Assembly: GCA_964572225.1 (NCBI GenBank)
Contig: CAZNFR010000012.1
Span: 1-59,189 of the forward strand
Length of the DNA: 59,189 bases
Origin: CAZNFR01 sp964572225
Lineage (GTDB): Bacteria; Bacteroidota; Bacteroidia; Bacteroidales; GCA-2748055
Direction: 5' to 3'
Shown here piece by piece: positions 25,928 to 34,031 of this stretch. Position 1 is the first letter of the stretch. Every line of letters starts with the position of its first letter. The notes under the pieces are model-generated. The model made no database searches. It was not told the DNA's origin and was given only the letters and a program-made list of their open reading frames with translations. Position numbers and translations under genes: made by a program.

Positions 25928-25943
25928 TGTTATCGGAATAACA
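25928..25943. promoter_or_regulatory. Perfect inverted repeat in molybdoenzyme promoter
   Basis: TGTTAT-CGGA-ATAACA is a perfect 6+4+6 inverted repeat 41 bases upstream of the molybdoenzyme catalytic-subunit ATG and just downstream of its -7 box, so it covers the predicted start of transcription. The layout resembles a dimeric repressor site. The size and symmetry suit a CRP/FNR-type or GntR/TetR-type regulator; no regulator gene is nearby. Confidence 0.4.
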
Positions 25944-25947
25944 TTAT

Positions 25948-25955
25948 CAAAAGTA
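25948..25955 (-). promoter_or_regulatory. Bacteroidota -7 box for molybdoenzyme operon
   Basis: The minus strand reads TACTTTTG, matching TAnnTTTG, 61 bases upstream of the catalytic-subunit ATG. The surrounding 206-base gap is very AT-rich. No TTTG is seen at the -33 position, so an activator may be needed. Confidence 0.45.
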
Positions 25956-26034
25956 TTAAAAAATAAGAAATATACATATGTAGTTAAACATATATAAGGA
26001 TATAAGGATGCTAAGTGGAGGTGTAAACGTCAAT

Positions 26035-26058
26035 AAATAAGCATGATAACTCTTATTT
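26035..26058. terminator. Possible weak terminator hairpin after the ECF-like gene
   Basis: AAATAAG and CTTATTT form a 7-base stem with a 10-base loop, 35-58 bases beyond the stop of the ECF-like gene on the minus strand. The stem is AT-rich and the T-run is poor, so it may instead be an operator between the two operons. Confidence 0.3.
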
Positions 26059-26092
26059 AGAATGAAGATATATTGATACTTTGGTCATTTTT

Positions 26093-27328
26093 TCAGGTTT
26101 TACCTGGGTCATCATGGGTTCGTTCAGGTTTCCGGCCGGATTCATATTCTTCCCGGAAGCTGTTCAGCCAGTTTTCGGCATCGGCAAGGAGGAGATAGAA
26201 TGCAGTCAGGGGATTTTTTTTCTTTTTGATTCTGTTTCTTTCAATGATGGAGGGAAGCGCGCTGAAGGAAAGTTGCAGAGCGAGGTAGGCCCGGTGGAAT
26301 CCTTTCCTGATCAGGGTTTTCCGAATCCGTGGATTGCTCAGCTCTATGCTTATGGCCGAGAAAGAGGTAATGATCATCAGGGCTCTGAGCATCATCCCTG
26401 CTCCGTTGGCAAGGACGGTAAGGAGGTTGAATTCTTCGGGTCGGGTTCCTTCGAGGAAGAGACCGGCTATGATCATGATCACCAGCAATTGGATCCAAAA
26501 AAAGGGTTTGAGAAGTTTCCCCGAAACTCTGGGGTAATAAAGGATCACCAGGGTGGTATAGACCAGGGTTATGACCGATTGAAGCAGGAGGTTCCCGGAG
26601 GGTGAAAGGATGGTCATTATCATTATCAGGATAAGGAAATGAAAGAATAGCAGGGGCAGATAGGTTTTAAATCCGGTTGTTTTGGGAGTGGGTATTTTAT
26701 TATCAATGGGGTAGAGTCGGTTTTCTTTTTTGATCCTAAGTGCTTTTCCTCCTGCATTATAACCTGCCAGGGCTGCCATGATCCCAGCTCCGGCATAGAT
26801 AAGTGCAATAAAAAGCAGGACCGTAATCCCTTTACTTTCTTCCATTCCCAATTGCCGGGAGGCAAAGGTGAACATATTGGAATATATTTCCACAATATCG
26901 AATCCATAGAGGAGCAGCAGGTTCACGATTTTATGGACCAGTGCGCTGAGAACGGCAAGAGCGCCTCCCAGGGTCCATGCCAGCAGGTTTCTGCCGCCGA
27001 TCCGGATCATAATTTCCATGATCAGGGCTTCGGTAAAGATTCCGATCATGGGACCCAGGATCACGGCGCTGGGTGAAACCGATTTCATCAGCGCACAGAT
27101 CAGTCCAGCCCTCCAGAGAATTCCCCTTTCCGGCCAGGTACGGGAGAAGGCTACCAGAAAGATCACGGCAAAGGAAGTGAGGATGGTACCTGCGAAGGGC
27201 AGCCGTAAATTGTGAAGCAGGCTTCCGACGATAATTTCAAAACTGGCCCAGAGGCTGCCGGCAACAGCAGCCTTCATCCAGATCTCGTTTAGTCCGGAGC
27301 CATTCAGTCTTTTGTTTGTCGTATCCAT
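26093..27328 (-). CDS. Possible ECF transporter S-T fusion membrane protein
   Basis: The 411-residue protein has about ten membrane segments. Residues about 15-205 resemble an ECF-type substrate-binding (S) component: Ala/Gly-rich membrane helices and WASFEIIVGSLLHN. Residues about 225-390 resemble an ECF T component (EcfT/CbiQ), with NPRIRKTLIRKG, ALQLSFSALPSIIERN and a basic coupling segment RIKKKKN. If right, it is a single-chain S-T fusion; no cognate A-type ATPase pair is seen nearby. It overlaps the mobA gene by 25 bases, so a role connected with molybdenum cofactor supply is possible. The family call is by motif only. Confidence 0.6.
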   Translation of the reverse strand: MDTTNKRLNGSGLNEIWMKAAVAGSLWASFEIIVGSLLHNLRLPFAGTILTSFAVIFLVAFSRTWPERGILWRAGLICALMKSVSPSAVILGPMIGIFTEALIMEIMIRIGGRNLLAWTLGGALAVLSALVHKIVNLLLLYGFDIVEIYSNMFTFASRQLGMEESKGITVLLFIALIYAGAGIMAALAGYNAGGKALRIKKENRLYPIDNKIPTPKTTGFKTYLPLLFFHFLILIMIMTILSPSGNLLLQSVITLVYTTLVILYYPRVSGKLLKPFFWIQLLVIMIIAGLFLEGTRPEEFNLLTVLANGAGMMLRALMIITSFSAISIELSNPRIRKTLIRKGFHRAYLALQLSFSALPSIIERNRIKKKKNPLTAFYLLLADAENWLNSFREEYESGRKPERTHDDPGKT

Positions 27329-27918
27329 TCCCTGGCTTTTTCCAGATCAGCAGGTGTATTAATATTGAAGAAAGCCCGTTTGCTTTCAGGTGAATATTTT
27401 AACGGTTGAAGGGTTATTCCTTCGGACCGAAAAATCAGGTTCTGTATTTTATGATCCTTTCTGTCCAGCATTTCCTTCATAAGTGGTAGCAGTCGGACGG
27501 AATATATTCCAGCCAGGGGTTCCGGCTGGTTGAATTCGTTGGAGAACAGGCAATAATCTTTATTCGATTCGCGGATCAGAATGCGGATCACAATGCGGAT
27601 CAGACCGGCTTCCATAAAGGGCATGTCGCAGCTCAACACCAGGCAATAATCGTGGGTGGCTTTTTGCATGCAGGACCAGATCCCGCCCAGGGGTCCTTTA
27701 CCGGCGAAGGTATCCGGAATGACAGGGTATTTATCATGACTGATCAGGCCTTTCGGGGCGCTGATGAAGATTTCATCGCAGAATCCGGCAAGCAGCTCCA
27801 GTCCGTATCTGTAGAGTTTTTTCCCTTCCAGATCAAGAAGAGCCTTTGGAACTCCCATCCTCCGGCTTTGTCCGCCTGCAAGGAGAATTCCGCTTAGCAA
27901 GATTCCGGTATTAAGCAT
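27304..27918 (-). CDS. mobA: Molybdenum cofactor guanylyltransferase
   Basis: The 204-residue MobA-like protein (ATG at 27918) has the nucleotidyltransferase motif LAGGQSRRMGVPKALL at residues 13-28, GPLGGI, SCDMPF, and PLAGIY plus NINTPADL near the end. MobA transfers GMP from GTP to molybdopterin, producing the bis-MGD cofactor used by enzymes such as the molybdoenzyme encoded in the next operon. A short in-frame 12-base tandem repeat encodes an Ile-Arg-rich stretch near residue 110. It overlaps the ECF-like gene by 25 bases. Confidence 0.88.
   Translation of the reverse strand: MLNTGILLSGILLAGGQSRRMGVPKALLDLEGKKLYRYGLELLAGFCDEIFISAPKGLISHDKYPVIPDTFAGKGPLGGIWSCMQKATHDYCLVLSCDMPFMEAGLIRIVIRILIRESNKDYCLFSNEFNQPEPLAGIYSVRLLPLMKEMLDRKDHKIQNLIFRSEGITLQPLKYSPESKRAFFNINTPADLEKAREWIRQTKD
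27571..27603. repeat. 12-base tandem repeat inside mobA
   Basis: Two and three-quarter copies of GCGGATCAGAAT (second copy with one change, GCGGATCACAAT, then GCGGATCAG) lie in frame in mobA. They encode the Ile-Arg-Ile repeats in RIVIRILIRES, lengthening a surface helix without breaking the frame. Confidence 0.7.
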
Positions 27919-27973
27919 GCACAAAGTAAGGAAAAAAAGTTAAGAGAATGTGGCTCGCTATACCCGGGTATCT

Positions 27974-28516
27974 TTAGGCTTTTTTAAGGATGCTGACGAT
28001 GGCATCGCCGGTCTTCCTCGGATTGGTTTGTTCGATATCTTCCACAAAGGCTTCGTAGATCCCGAATTTTTCAATGATCTTGTCGATCATTCTTTTTCGG
28101 GAAGAGAAAACCAGGATCCCTGGGTATTCTTCCAAAATTTTCATGAAGGGTTGGTACCAGACCTTGCCCATCAGTTCCAGGGGGCCGATTTCGTCGATCA
28201 GGATGACTTCAGACCGGGCAAGGATGGCCTGGTCAATGATTTTTTTTCCGGATTTAATGGCCTCGGGGTTAAAGTAGAATCGGCCTGCGGGGATGTATCC
28301 GGGTTTTTTGGACCGGCTTGCCAGGTGGATCTCATCCGCAGAGCAAAGATCTTTCAACACAAAATCCTTGGAACCAGAAGGGGTCCAGATCCCTTTGCTA
28401 AGGAATCCACAGATCTTTTCCTCGAAAAGCCGCAGATGATCGAAGAGGTCACTGAGGAAGAGGGTTTTTCCAGCTTCCCGGGTACCGGTGATAATAAATA
28501 TGTCCTTGGGCTGCAC
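27974..28516 (-). CDS. NTPase_1 (THEP1/DUF265) family P-loop NTPase
   Basis: The 180-residue protein has a Walker A GTREAGKT at residues 10-17 and a Walker B VILIDEIGPLEL near residue 95, with the FLSKG and PGYIPAGRF patterns of NTPase_1 (THEP1) proteins. These bind and hydrolyse nucleoside triphosphates; their cell role is unclear. The start is GTG. It lies four bases downstream of mlaF and 55 bases upstream of mobA. That position suggests a maturation or MobB-like accessory role, but no motif confirms it. Confidence 0.8.
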   Translation of the reverse strand: MQPKDIFIITGTREAGKTLFLSDLFDHLRLFEEKICGFLSKGIWTPSGSKDFVLKDLCSADEIHLASRSKKPGYIPAGRFYFNPEAIKSGKKIIDQAILARSEVILIDEIGPLELMGKVWYQPFMKILEEYPGILVFSSRKRMIDKIIEKFGIYEAFVEDIEQTNPRKTGDAIVSILKKA

Positions 28517-28520
28517 GGGT

Positions 28521-29267
28521 TTATTTTTTTAATTTCTGGGCAAGGGTAGTGGCAAAAACAAAATCATTAAGTTCGCGGGTATCGGTTTCCATGATTTCTT
28601 TTTGGGTCCCTTCCCAGAGTTTTTTTCCTTCGTGAATGAAGATGACCTTTTCCCCGATCTCAAGCACAGAATTCATATCGTGTGTATTGACGATGGTGGT
28701 GATACCGAATTCACGGGTAATTTCCCGGATCAGATTATCGATCAGGATCCCGGTCTTGGGATCGAGTCCGGAGTTCGGTTCATCGCAGAAAAGGTAGCGG
28801 GGATTCAGGGCTATGGCCCGGGCAATGGCGGCCCGTTTTTTCATTCCGCCGCTGAGCTCTGAGGGTAACAGCTTATTGGAGTCTTTCAGGTTCACTCTTT
28901 CCAGGCAAAAATTTACCCGGTCGAGTTTTTCCTTGTGCGACTTGTAGGTGAACATATCGAGGGGGAACATTACGTTTTGTTCCACCGTGAGAGAGTCGAA
29001 GAGGGCCGCTCCCTGAAAGAGCATGCCGATTTCTTTGCGGATGTCCTTTTTTTCAGAAAAAGAGAGGGTATTATACAGCCGGGAGTCAAAATAGATCTCA
29101 CCTGAATCAACCTGATGGAGTCCGACAATGGATTTCAGCAAAACGGTTTTCCCGGAACCGCTTTGTCCGATGATCAGATTGGTCATTCCTTTCTCGAAGG
29201 TAACCGACACATTGTCAAGGACGAGGTTATTTCCGAAAGATTTTGATATGTTCCTGACTTCGATCAT
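28521..29267 (-). CDS. MlaF-like ABC transporter ATPase
   Basis: The 248-residue ATPase has Walker A GQSGSGKT, signature LSGGMKKRAAIARA, Walker B YLFCDEP with NSGLDP, and an H-loop in NTHDMNSV. The LSGGMKKR signature is typical of MlaF, the ATPase of the phospholipid transport system that keeps outer-membrane lipid asymmetry. It overlaps the MlaE-like permease gene by four bases. Genes for MlaD-type substrate-binding parts are not in this window. Confidence 0.93.
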   Translation of the reverse strand: MIEVRNISKSFGNNLVLDNVSVTFEKGMTNLIIGQSGSGKTVLLKSIVGLHQVDSGEIYFDSRLYNTLSFSEKKDIRKEIGMLFQGAALFDSLTVEQNVMFPLDMFTYKSHKEKLDRVNFCLERVNLKDSNKLLPSELSGGMKKRAAIARAIALNPRYLFCDEPNSGLDPKTGILIDNLIREITREFGITTIVNTHDMNSVLEIGEKVIFIHEGKKLWEGTQKEIMETDTRELNDFVFATTLAQKLKK

Positions 29268-30004
29268 GAGAGGATGATTTGGGTTAGGATGAGGTTGGCC
29301 AGGAGAACGAGGATACTGCTGTAAACCACAGCTTTGGTACTGGATTTACCCACTTCGAGGGCTCCGCCTTCTGCGTAATATCCGTGGTAGGCCGATATGG
29401 TAACGATGATAAAAGCGTAGAACACCACTTTGGTGAGGGCATAACTAACATAGTGGGGATAGAATACATATTGTATACCATAAATATAATCGGCCGGAGA
29501 TATTACATCGGTCAGAATGCAGAGGATATAGCCCCCGAAGATTCCGACGAACATGCTGAGCAGTGAAAGGATGGGGAAGAAGAAAACAGCGGCAACGATC
29601 TTGGGAAGGATAAGATATCCTGCCGAGTTAATCCCCATGATCTCCAGGGCGTCGATTTGCTCGGAAACTCTCATGGTTCCCAACTCTGAAGAAATACTGG
29701 AACCGACCTTACCGGCAAGGATAAGAGCCACCATGGTCGAAGAGAATTCCAGGAGAAGGGAATCCCTCACGGTTACCCCTACCAGATACCGGGGAAGGAG
29801 AGGATTTTCGATATTATAATTGGTCTGAATGGTAATGACTGCACCGACAAACAGGGATATGATCACCACGATACCAAAGGAATTGATCCCGAGGTTCTCA
29901 ATTTCCCGGATGGTTTGCTTGTAATAGATCCTGTGTTTTTCCGGTTTGGCAAATACTTTGGTCAGCAACAAAAAGTACCTGCCTGCCTCAGTGAAAAAAT
30001 TCAT
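29264..30004 (-). CDS. MlaE-like phospholipid ABC permease
   Basis: The 246-residue membrane protein is an MlaE-family permease, recognised by the segment SSISSELGTMRVSEQIDALEIMG and by five membrane helices. With the MlaF-like ATPase encoded next it would move phospholipids between membranes. The ATG at 30004 starts it; a TTG nine codons earlier is the other possible start. It is the first gene of the operon that continues with mlaF, NTPase, mobA and the ECF-like gene. Confidence 0.92.
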   Translation of the reverse strand: MNFFTEAGRYFLLLTKVFAKPEKHRIYYKQTIREIENLGINSFGIVVIISLFVGAVITIQTNYNIENPLLPRYLVGVTVRDSLLLEFSSTMVALILAGKVGSSISSELGTMRVSEQIDALEIMGINSAGYLILPKIVAAVFFFPILSLLSMFVGIFGGYILCILTDVISPADYIYGIQYVFYPHYVSYALTKVVFYAFIIVTISAYHGYYAEGGALEVGKSSTKAVVYSSILVLLANLILTQIILS

Positions 30005-30031
30005 AGGCCAATGTTTACCTGTATGCTTCAA

Positions 30032-30365
30032 ACAGGATACTTACCCTGTTGTTTGGAATTGAGGTGTAAAAGTACTAATTATTTGAAAGAACCGTGCAGG
30101 GATGAAATCCGGATCTACAATCAATCTTAATCTAAACTTCAGGAAGAGCCCCGGGTTTGTATTGAAAAACTTAGTATTTTACCCCGGATATTTCCCTGCT
30201 TTTGGGAAGGACTTTTATTCTTCAGACTAAGGAGACCGAACTCTGCGGAATATACCCGGGGGGTGCTCATGTTCATACCAATATTCGTTAATTTGATGGA
30301 AATGAGCGCTCTTTACTGGTATAATAAGGGAATAAGTTATAGATTCGCAACAAAATTTTTAACCA
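30032..30365. other. Intergenic gap between mlaE and manC
   Basis: This gap of about 330 bases separates divergent genes. It is AT-rich in its right half and contains no convincing open frame, tRNA or TAnnTTTG box in either direction. Only imperfect short inverted repeats are seen (for example CCTGT...ACAGG near 30018-30036). Promoters for both genes should lie here but I cannot place them. Confidence 0.5.
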
Positions 30366-31460
30366 ATGAGCAATCACAATTATTGTATTATTATGGCAGG
30401 CGGAGTTGGGAGCCGTTTCTGGCCTATTAGTCGCACTTCCTATCCCAAGCAATTTCTTGACATTCTGGGAGTTGGGAAAAGCCTGCTTCAACAAACCTTT
30501 GACCGGTTTACCGGGATCATGCCTCCGGAGAACATATTTATCGTGAGCAATGCGGAATATGCCGAATTGATCCGTCAGCAGTTGCCTTCCATTCCCGTTG
30601 AGAATATTTTGCTGGAACCTTACCGTAGAAATACTGCTCCCTGCATAGCCTATGCAGCTTACCGGATCATGAAGAAGGACAAGGATGCAAGGATGGTGGT
30701 TGCTCCCTCAGACCATTTGATTCTGAAGGAGGATGTATTTGCCGATGTGGTTAATAGCGGACTGGAATTCACCGGGAACAATCCGGTATTGCTGACCATT
30801 GGAATAAAGCCCAGTCGGCCCGAAACCGGCTATGGATATATACAGATCGATAAAAACAGCAGCATTGATCAGGGCGGGAAATCCTTCAATAAGGTAAAGA
30901 CTTTTACCGAGAAGCCCGACCTGAAGCTGGCAAAAGTATTTTTGGAGAGCGGTGAGTTTTCCTGGAACGCAGGAATTTTCTTTTGGTCTCTGGAGAGCAT
31001 TCTCAAGGCTTTTGAGCAGCATCTTCCTGAAATCAATCAATCCTTTGCCGAGGGTATTGAACTATACGAAACCGAAAGGGAAGAGTCTTTTATTAAGGAA
31101 ACTTACGGGGCATGCAAAAATATTTCGATTGACTACGGAGTAATGGAGAAAGCGGATAATGTTTATGTACTCACGGCCGATTTTGGATGGTCTGATCTCG
31201 GAACCTGGGGTTCGCTTTACGAACAAAAGGAGAAAAGCGAAGAGAACAATGTAGCCATGGGTAAAAAGGTTTTTCTCTATGATACCAGGGACTCCCTGGT
31301 CAATATAACTTCCGAAAGGCTGGTGGTATTGCAGGGACTGGAGGACTATATTGTGGTTGATACCGAGGATGTGTTACTGGTGGTCAAAAAGGAAGAGGAG
31401 CAGAGGATCAAATCCTTTGTCAACGATATTAAATCCAGCGAAGGGGACAAATTTGTATAA
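30366..31460 (+). CDS. manC: Mannose-1-phosphate guanylyltransferase
   Basis: The 364-residue enzyme makes GDP-mannose from mannose-1-phosphate and GTP for surface glycans. The N-terminus has the pyrophosphorylase signature GGVGSRFWPISRTSYPKQF. Further patterns are VAPSDH, ETGYGYIQ, FTEKP and SWNAGIFFW. Its length is that of the stand-alone enzyme, without the C-terminal isomerase domain of bifunctional forms. It is followed by a strong terminator and stands alone. Confidence 0.95.
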   Translation: MSNHNYCIIMAGGVGSRFWPISRTSYPKQFLDILGVGKSLLQQTFDRFTGIMPPENIFIVSNAEYAELIRQQLPSIPVENILLEPYRRNTAPCIAYAAYRIMKKDKDARMVVAPSDHLILKEDVFADVVNSGLEFTGNNPVLLTIGIKPSRPETGYGYIQIDKNSSIDQGGKSFNKVKTFTEKPDLKLAKVFLESGEFSWNAGIFFWSLESILKAFEQHLPEINQSFAEGIELYETEREESFIKETYGACKNISIDYGVMEKADNVYVLTADFGWSDLGTWGSLYEQKEKSEENNVAMGKKVFLYDTRDSLVNITSERLVVLQGLEDYIVVDTEDVLLVVKKEEEQRIKSFVNDIKSSEGDKFV

Positions 31461-31480
31461 GCACCCGATTTCTGAAACAA

Positions 31481-31518
31481 AAAAAAGCTGTTCCATAAAA
31501 CGGAACAGCTTTTTTTTT
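31481..31518 (+). terminator. Bidirectional Rho-independent terminator
   Basis: GCTGTTCC (31487-31494) and GGAACAGC (31502-31509) form an 8-base perfect stem with a 7-base loop, flanked by A6 on the left and T9 on the right. It sits between the convergent manC and gldN genes, 20-50 bases beyond manC, and works in both directions. Confidence 0.92.
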
Positions 31519-31529
31519 CAATGTTTTTT

Positions 31530-32414
31530 CTAGTATTCCCAAAGGTCGTGTTCGAATTCAAAGATGGATTGTTTGATCCTTTCTGCTTCATAGAGGATAT
31601 CGTCTCCGGTAAGATAATCGGAGATGAAGCGGTTTTCGAAGCGGTTTGATTCGGCCGTGATGAAGCTGGTAAACCTTCTTTGAATGAAAAGGTCATCGAA
31701 GGATATGTTTTGGGCATCGTTGTTGGGATTGAAAACTTCATACTTGGCAAACAGTTCGCGGTATTCGGGGAAATAGATCCAGAACAGGATTTCGCGTTGA
31801 GTTTCCGGTGAAAGGGTTTGATTCCCGTCGGCATCGGTAATAACCTGGTTATAGACCTTTATGGGAGCCAGTCCCTGGATCCGAACCCTCATGGTAGAAT
31901 GTTGTTTATCAAAGAACCATTTTTCTTTCACAAGGATTTGTTTAACATCCTTGGTTCTGAGTCTGACCTCCCCAAAGATGGTGTCTGCACCCAGGGATTC
32001 AACGATTTCCTGTTCACCGATCAAAAGTTCGGTTGAAAACATACGGTATTTATCGTCTTTATAGGCTCTGAGATTGTTTTCCCTGATTCCATGCATGATC
32101 AGTCCGAAAAGACTCATTCTCTGTCCAATAGGGGTTACAGGATAGTACATAACCTGATTCATTTTTTCCCTCAGGTCGATGACTCTCCATATGTCCTTGG
32201 CCCACATCACATCGGCTTCCCTTATGGGTACATAGGGGATAGGCTTTTTATTGGGAACGTGTACTTTATCATACACATCGATGATCTGCTGGGAATCGAG
32301 AGCCATTTGCGGGTTTCCGGTTGAAGGCTGGGTAGTCTGGGTCACTCCGGTTTGAGCAAAGGCGGTGAGACCCGAGATTACAAGCAGAATTAATAAACCT
32401 GTTACTTTTCTCAT
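31530..32414 (-). CDS. gldN: Gliding motility/T9SS protein GldN (PorN)
   Basis: The 294-residue periplasmic protein has a cleavable signal peptide (LTAFAQ) and the family pattern IREADVMWAKDIWRVIDLREKMNQ (in parts), FGLIMHGIRENNLRAYK and a C-terminal SIFEFEHDLWEY. GldN binds the GldK lipoprotein, forming the outer ring of the type IX secretion machine, and contacts the GldL/GldM motor below. It is the last gene of the porP-gldKLMN operon, 16 bases after gldM, and is followed by the strong terminator. Confidence 0.95.
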   Translation of the reverse strand: MRKVTGLLILLVISGLTAFAQTGVTQTTQPSTGNPQMALDSQQIIDVYDKVHVPNKKPIPYVPIREADVMWAKDIWRVIDLREKMNQVMYYPVTPIGQRMSLFGLIMHGIRENNLRAYKDDKYRMFSTELLIGEQEIVESLGADTIFGEVRLRTKDVKQILVKEKWFFDKQHSTMRVRIQGLAPIKVYNQVITDADGNQTLSPETQREILFWIYFPEYRELFAKYEVFNPNNDAQNISFDDLFIQRRFTSFITAESNRFENRFISDYLTGDDILYEAERIKQSIFEFEHDLWEY

Positions 32415-32430
32415 TTCTATTAGGTTTTTT

Positions 32431-34017
32431 TTATAAGATTTTCAATACGATTGAGTTAAGGGGCAGCACACGTCCACTGGGTCCGACTGCCTTTATATCT
32501 GTTATAGTCAGTGTTTTACCTGAGGTAAGCTGACGGATAATTTCTTGTTGCGCTGTGGTAAACTTATTACTTTCCGATCTTTCGCTTTTGGTGAAACCAC
32601 CCGTTAGTACGGCGGATACAGTAAATTCGGTAACGGTGAAGTCAAGGTCAAAATCAAAATCCTTCAGTTCGGCCACGACTCCGGGAGAGCGGGACAGATC
32701 CGTGAGGGAGATTGCACCCTGGGATCTTCCGGCAACTTCGGCAACCGGAGTGGGTACGTTTTTCACCCGGAAGGGCATTTCGCCCATAAATCTTCGGCTG
32801 CCTTCTATGGTTGCGAACACTTTCACAAGCACCTGTTCTCCTTCGGGTCCTGCGGGTTGTCTAACTTCCCAGCTGCCATCTCCGGCTCTCCGGATGGTTC
32901 CCTTGGTGATTTCCGCCTGAATATTTTCTTCGGGTACTCCGGAAACGGAGATTGCCACCGGATTAGGTACACCACGGTAGAATACGTTCATCTTGGTGGG
33001 GGATACCACTGCGGAGGATTCGGCCACACGGTATTCGGCGGAGAATTCTCTTCTGATCACGGTTCCGTCGCCCTGATCAACCAGGATGGTTCCTCCCCAG
33101 CTTTTGGGTCCTACGGAGGAGGTTGGACCTGTGAAGATTCCTTTACCTTCTTCGATTCTGAGTTTTTCGCCGCTACTCAGGGTAACTTCAGGAGCCTTGG
33201 TGGAGTCGTATGCTGCCAGAAAGACCTGGGCCTTGTATTCCTGTCCGCGGAAAACATAATCCGAATTGGCTTTAACAATGGCTTCGATCTTGTTGAAGGT
33301 AAAAGAACCTGCATCGATCTGACTTAATAGGTAGGCCAGGATCTCTGCTTCGGTATTTCTTACATCACTTTGCATTTTACTCAGAATGGTAATAACGGAA
33401 GCCAGAGGCAGGTTTTCGAAGTGCTCGGATTCCCAGCTGGGTTTCCCTCCTTTGGCGTGAGAATCCACTTCCTCCGGATCGCTGGTGTCGAGGGTATTGA
33501 CAATAGCAGTATGAACGGAGGCATAGGTTTCTTTGTCTTCGATCAGGCCGGAAAGGAATTCCCGGTATTCGTTAATTTTTTCCTTAAGTTCCGCGCCTTG
33601 TTTCTTTTGGATCATTACTTCGGCGGGGATATCCGTATTATCCTTACCGTTTACGTGTTCCAGGTGAATTTCGTCTTCATGGATGGCTTCCGTGTCATCA
33701 CCCTCAGAGATAATCACGATCTCTTTTTTCAATTTGGTGATAAAATCGTATAATTCCTGAGACTGGACCTGAACCTCGTCGGCTTTGTTTTTCCAATCCT
33801 GAACCTTATCCGGGTTGAACTGCACCGCTTCGTTAAAGTCGTTATAGTAGCTTTGATTTTTCTTGGAAAAATTCATGGTAGTTTCGGTCAACCCTTCATC
33901 GACAAGGATAAAAGCATCCAGCACATCCTTGGATACGTTAAGTGCAAGGAGGGCGGTTAGCACGAGGTACATCATGCCGATCATTTTTTGCCGCGGGGTT
34001 TCTTTGCCGTGAGACAT
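32431..34017 (-). CDS. gldM: Gliding motility/T9SS motor protein GldM (PorM)
   Basis: The 528-residue protein begins MSHGKETPRQKMIGMMYLVLTALLALNVSKDVL, read in two parts as a short cytoplasmic tail and a single membrane helix (about 12-30). The rest is a long periplasmic shaft with four stacked domains. The GldM helix inserts into the GldL pentamer and rotates as the proton-driven motor of T9SS. The key residues of this helix, including the Arg-Gln-Lys start, are present. The gene lies 14 bases downstream of gldL. Confidence 0.95.
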   Translation of the reverse strand: MSHGKETPRQKMIGMMYLVLTALLALNVSKDVLDAFILVDEGLTETTMNFSKKNQSYYNDFNEAVQFNPDKVQDWKNKADEVQVQSQELYDFITKLKKEIVIISEGDDTEAIHEDEIHLEHVNGKDNTDIPAEVMIQKKQGAELKEKINEYREFLSGLIEDKETYASVHTAIVNTLDTSDPEEVDSHAKGGKPSWESEHFENLPLASVITILSKMQSDVRNTEAEILAYLLSQIDAGSFTFNKIEAIVKANSDYVFRGQEYKAQVFLAAYDSTKAPEVTLSSGEKLRIEEGKGIFTGPTSSVGPKSWGGTILVDQGDGTVIRREFSAEYRVAESSAVVSPTKMNVFYRGVPNPVAISVSGVPEENIQAEITKGTIRRAGDGSWEVRQPAGPEGEQVLVKVFATIEGSRRFMGEMPFRVKNVPTPVAEVAGRSQGAISLTDLSRSPGVVAELKDFDFDLDFTVTEFTVSAVLTGGFTKSERSESNKFTTAQQEIIRQLTSGKTLTITDIKAVGPSGRVLPLNSIVLKIL

Positions 34018-34031
34018 AATTGCTTCTTAGA

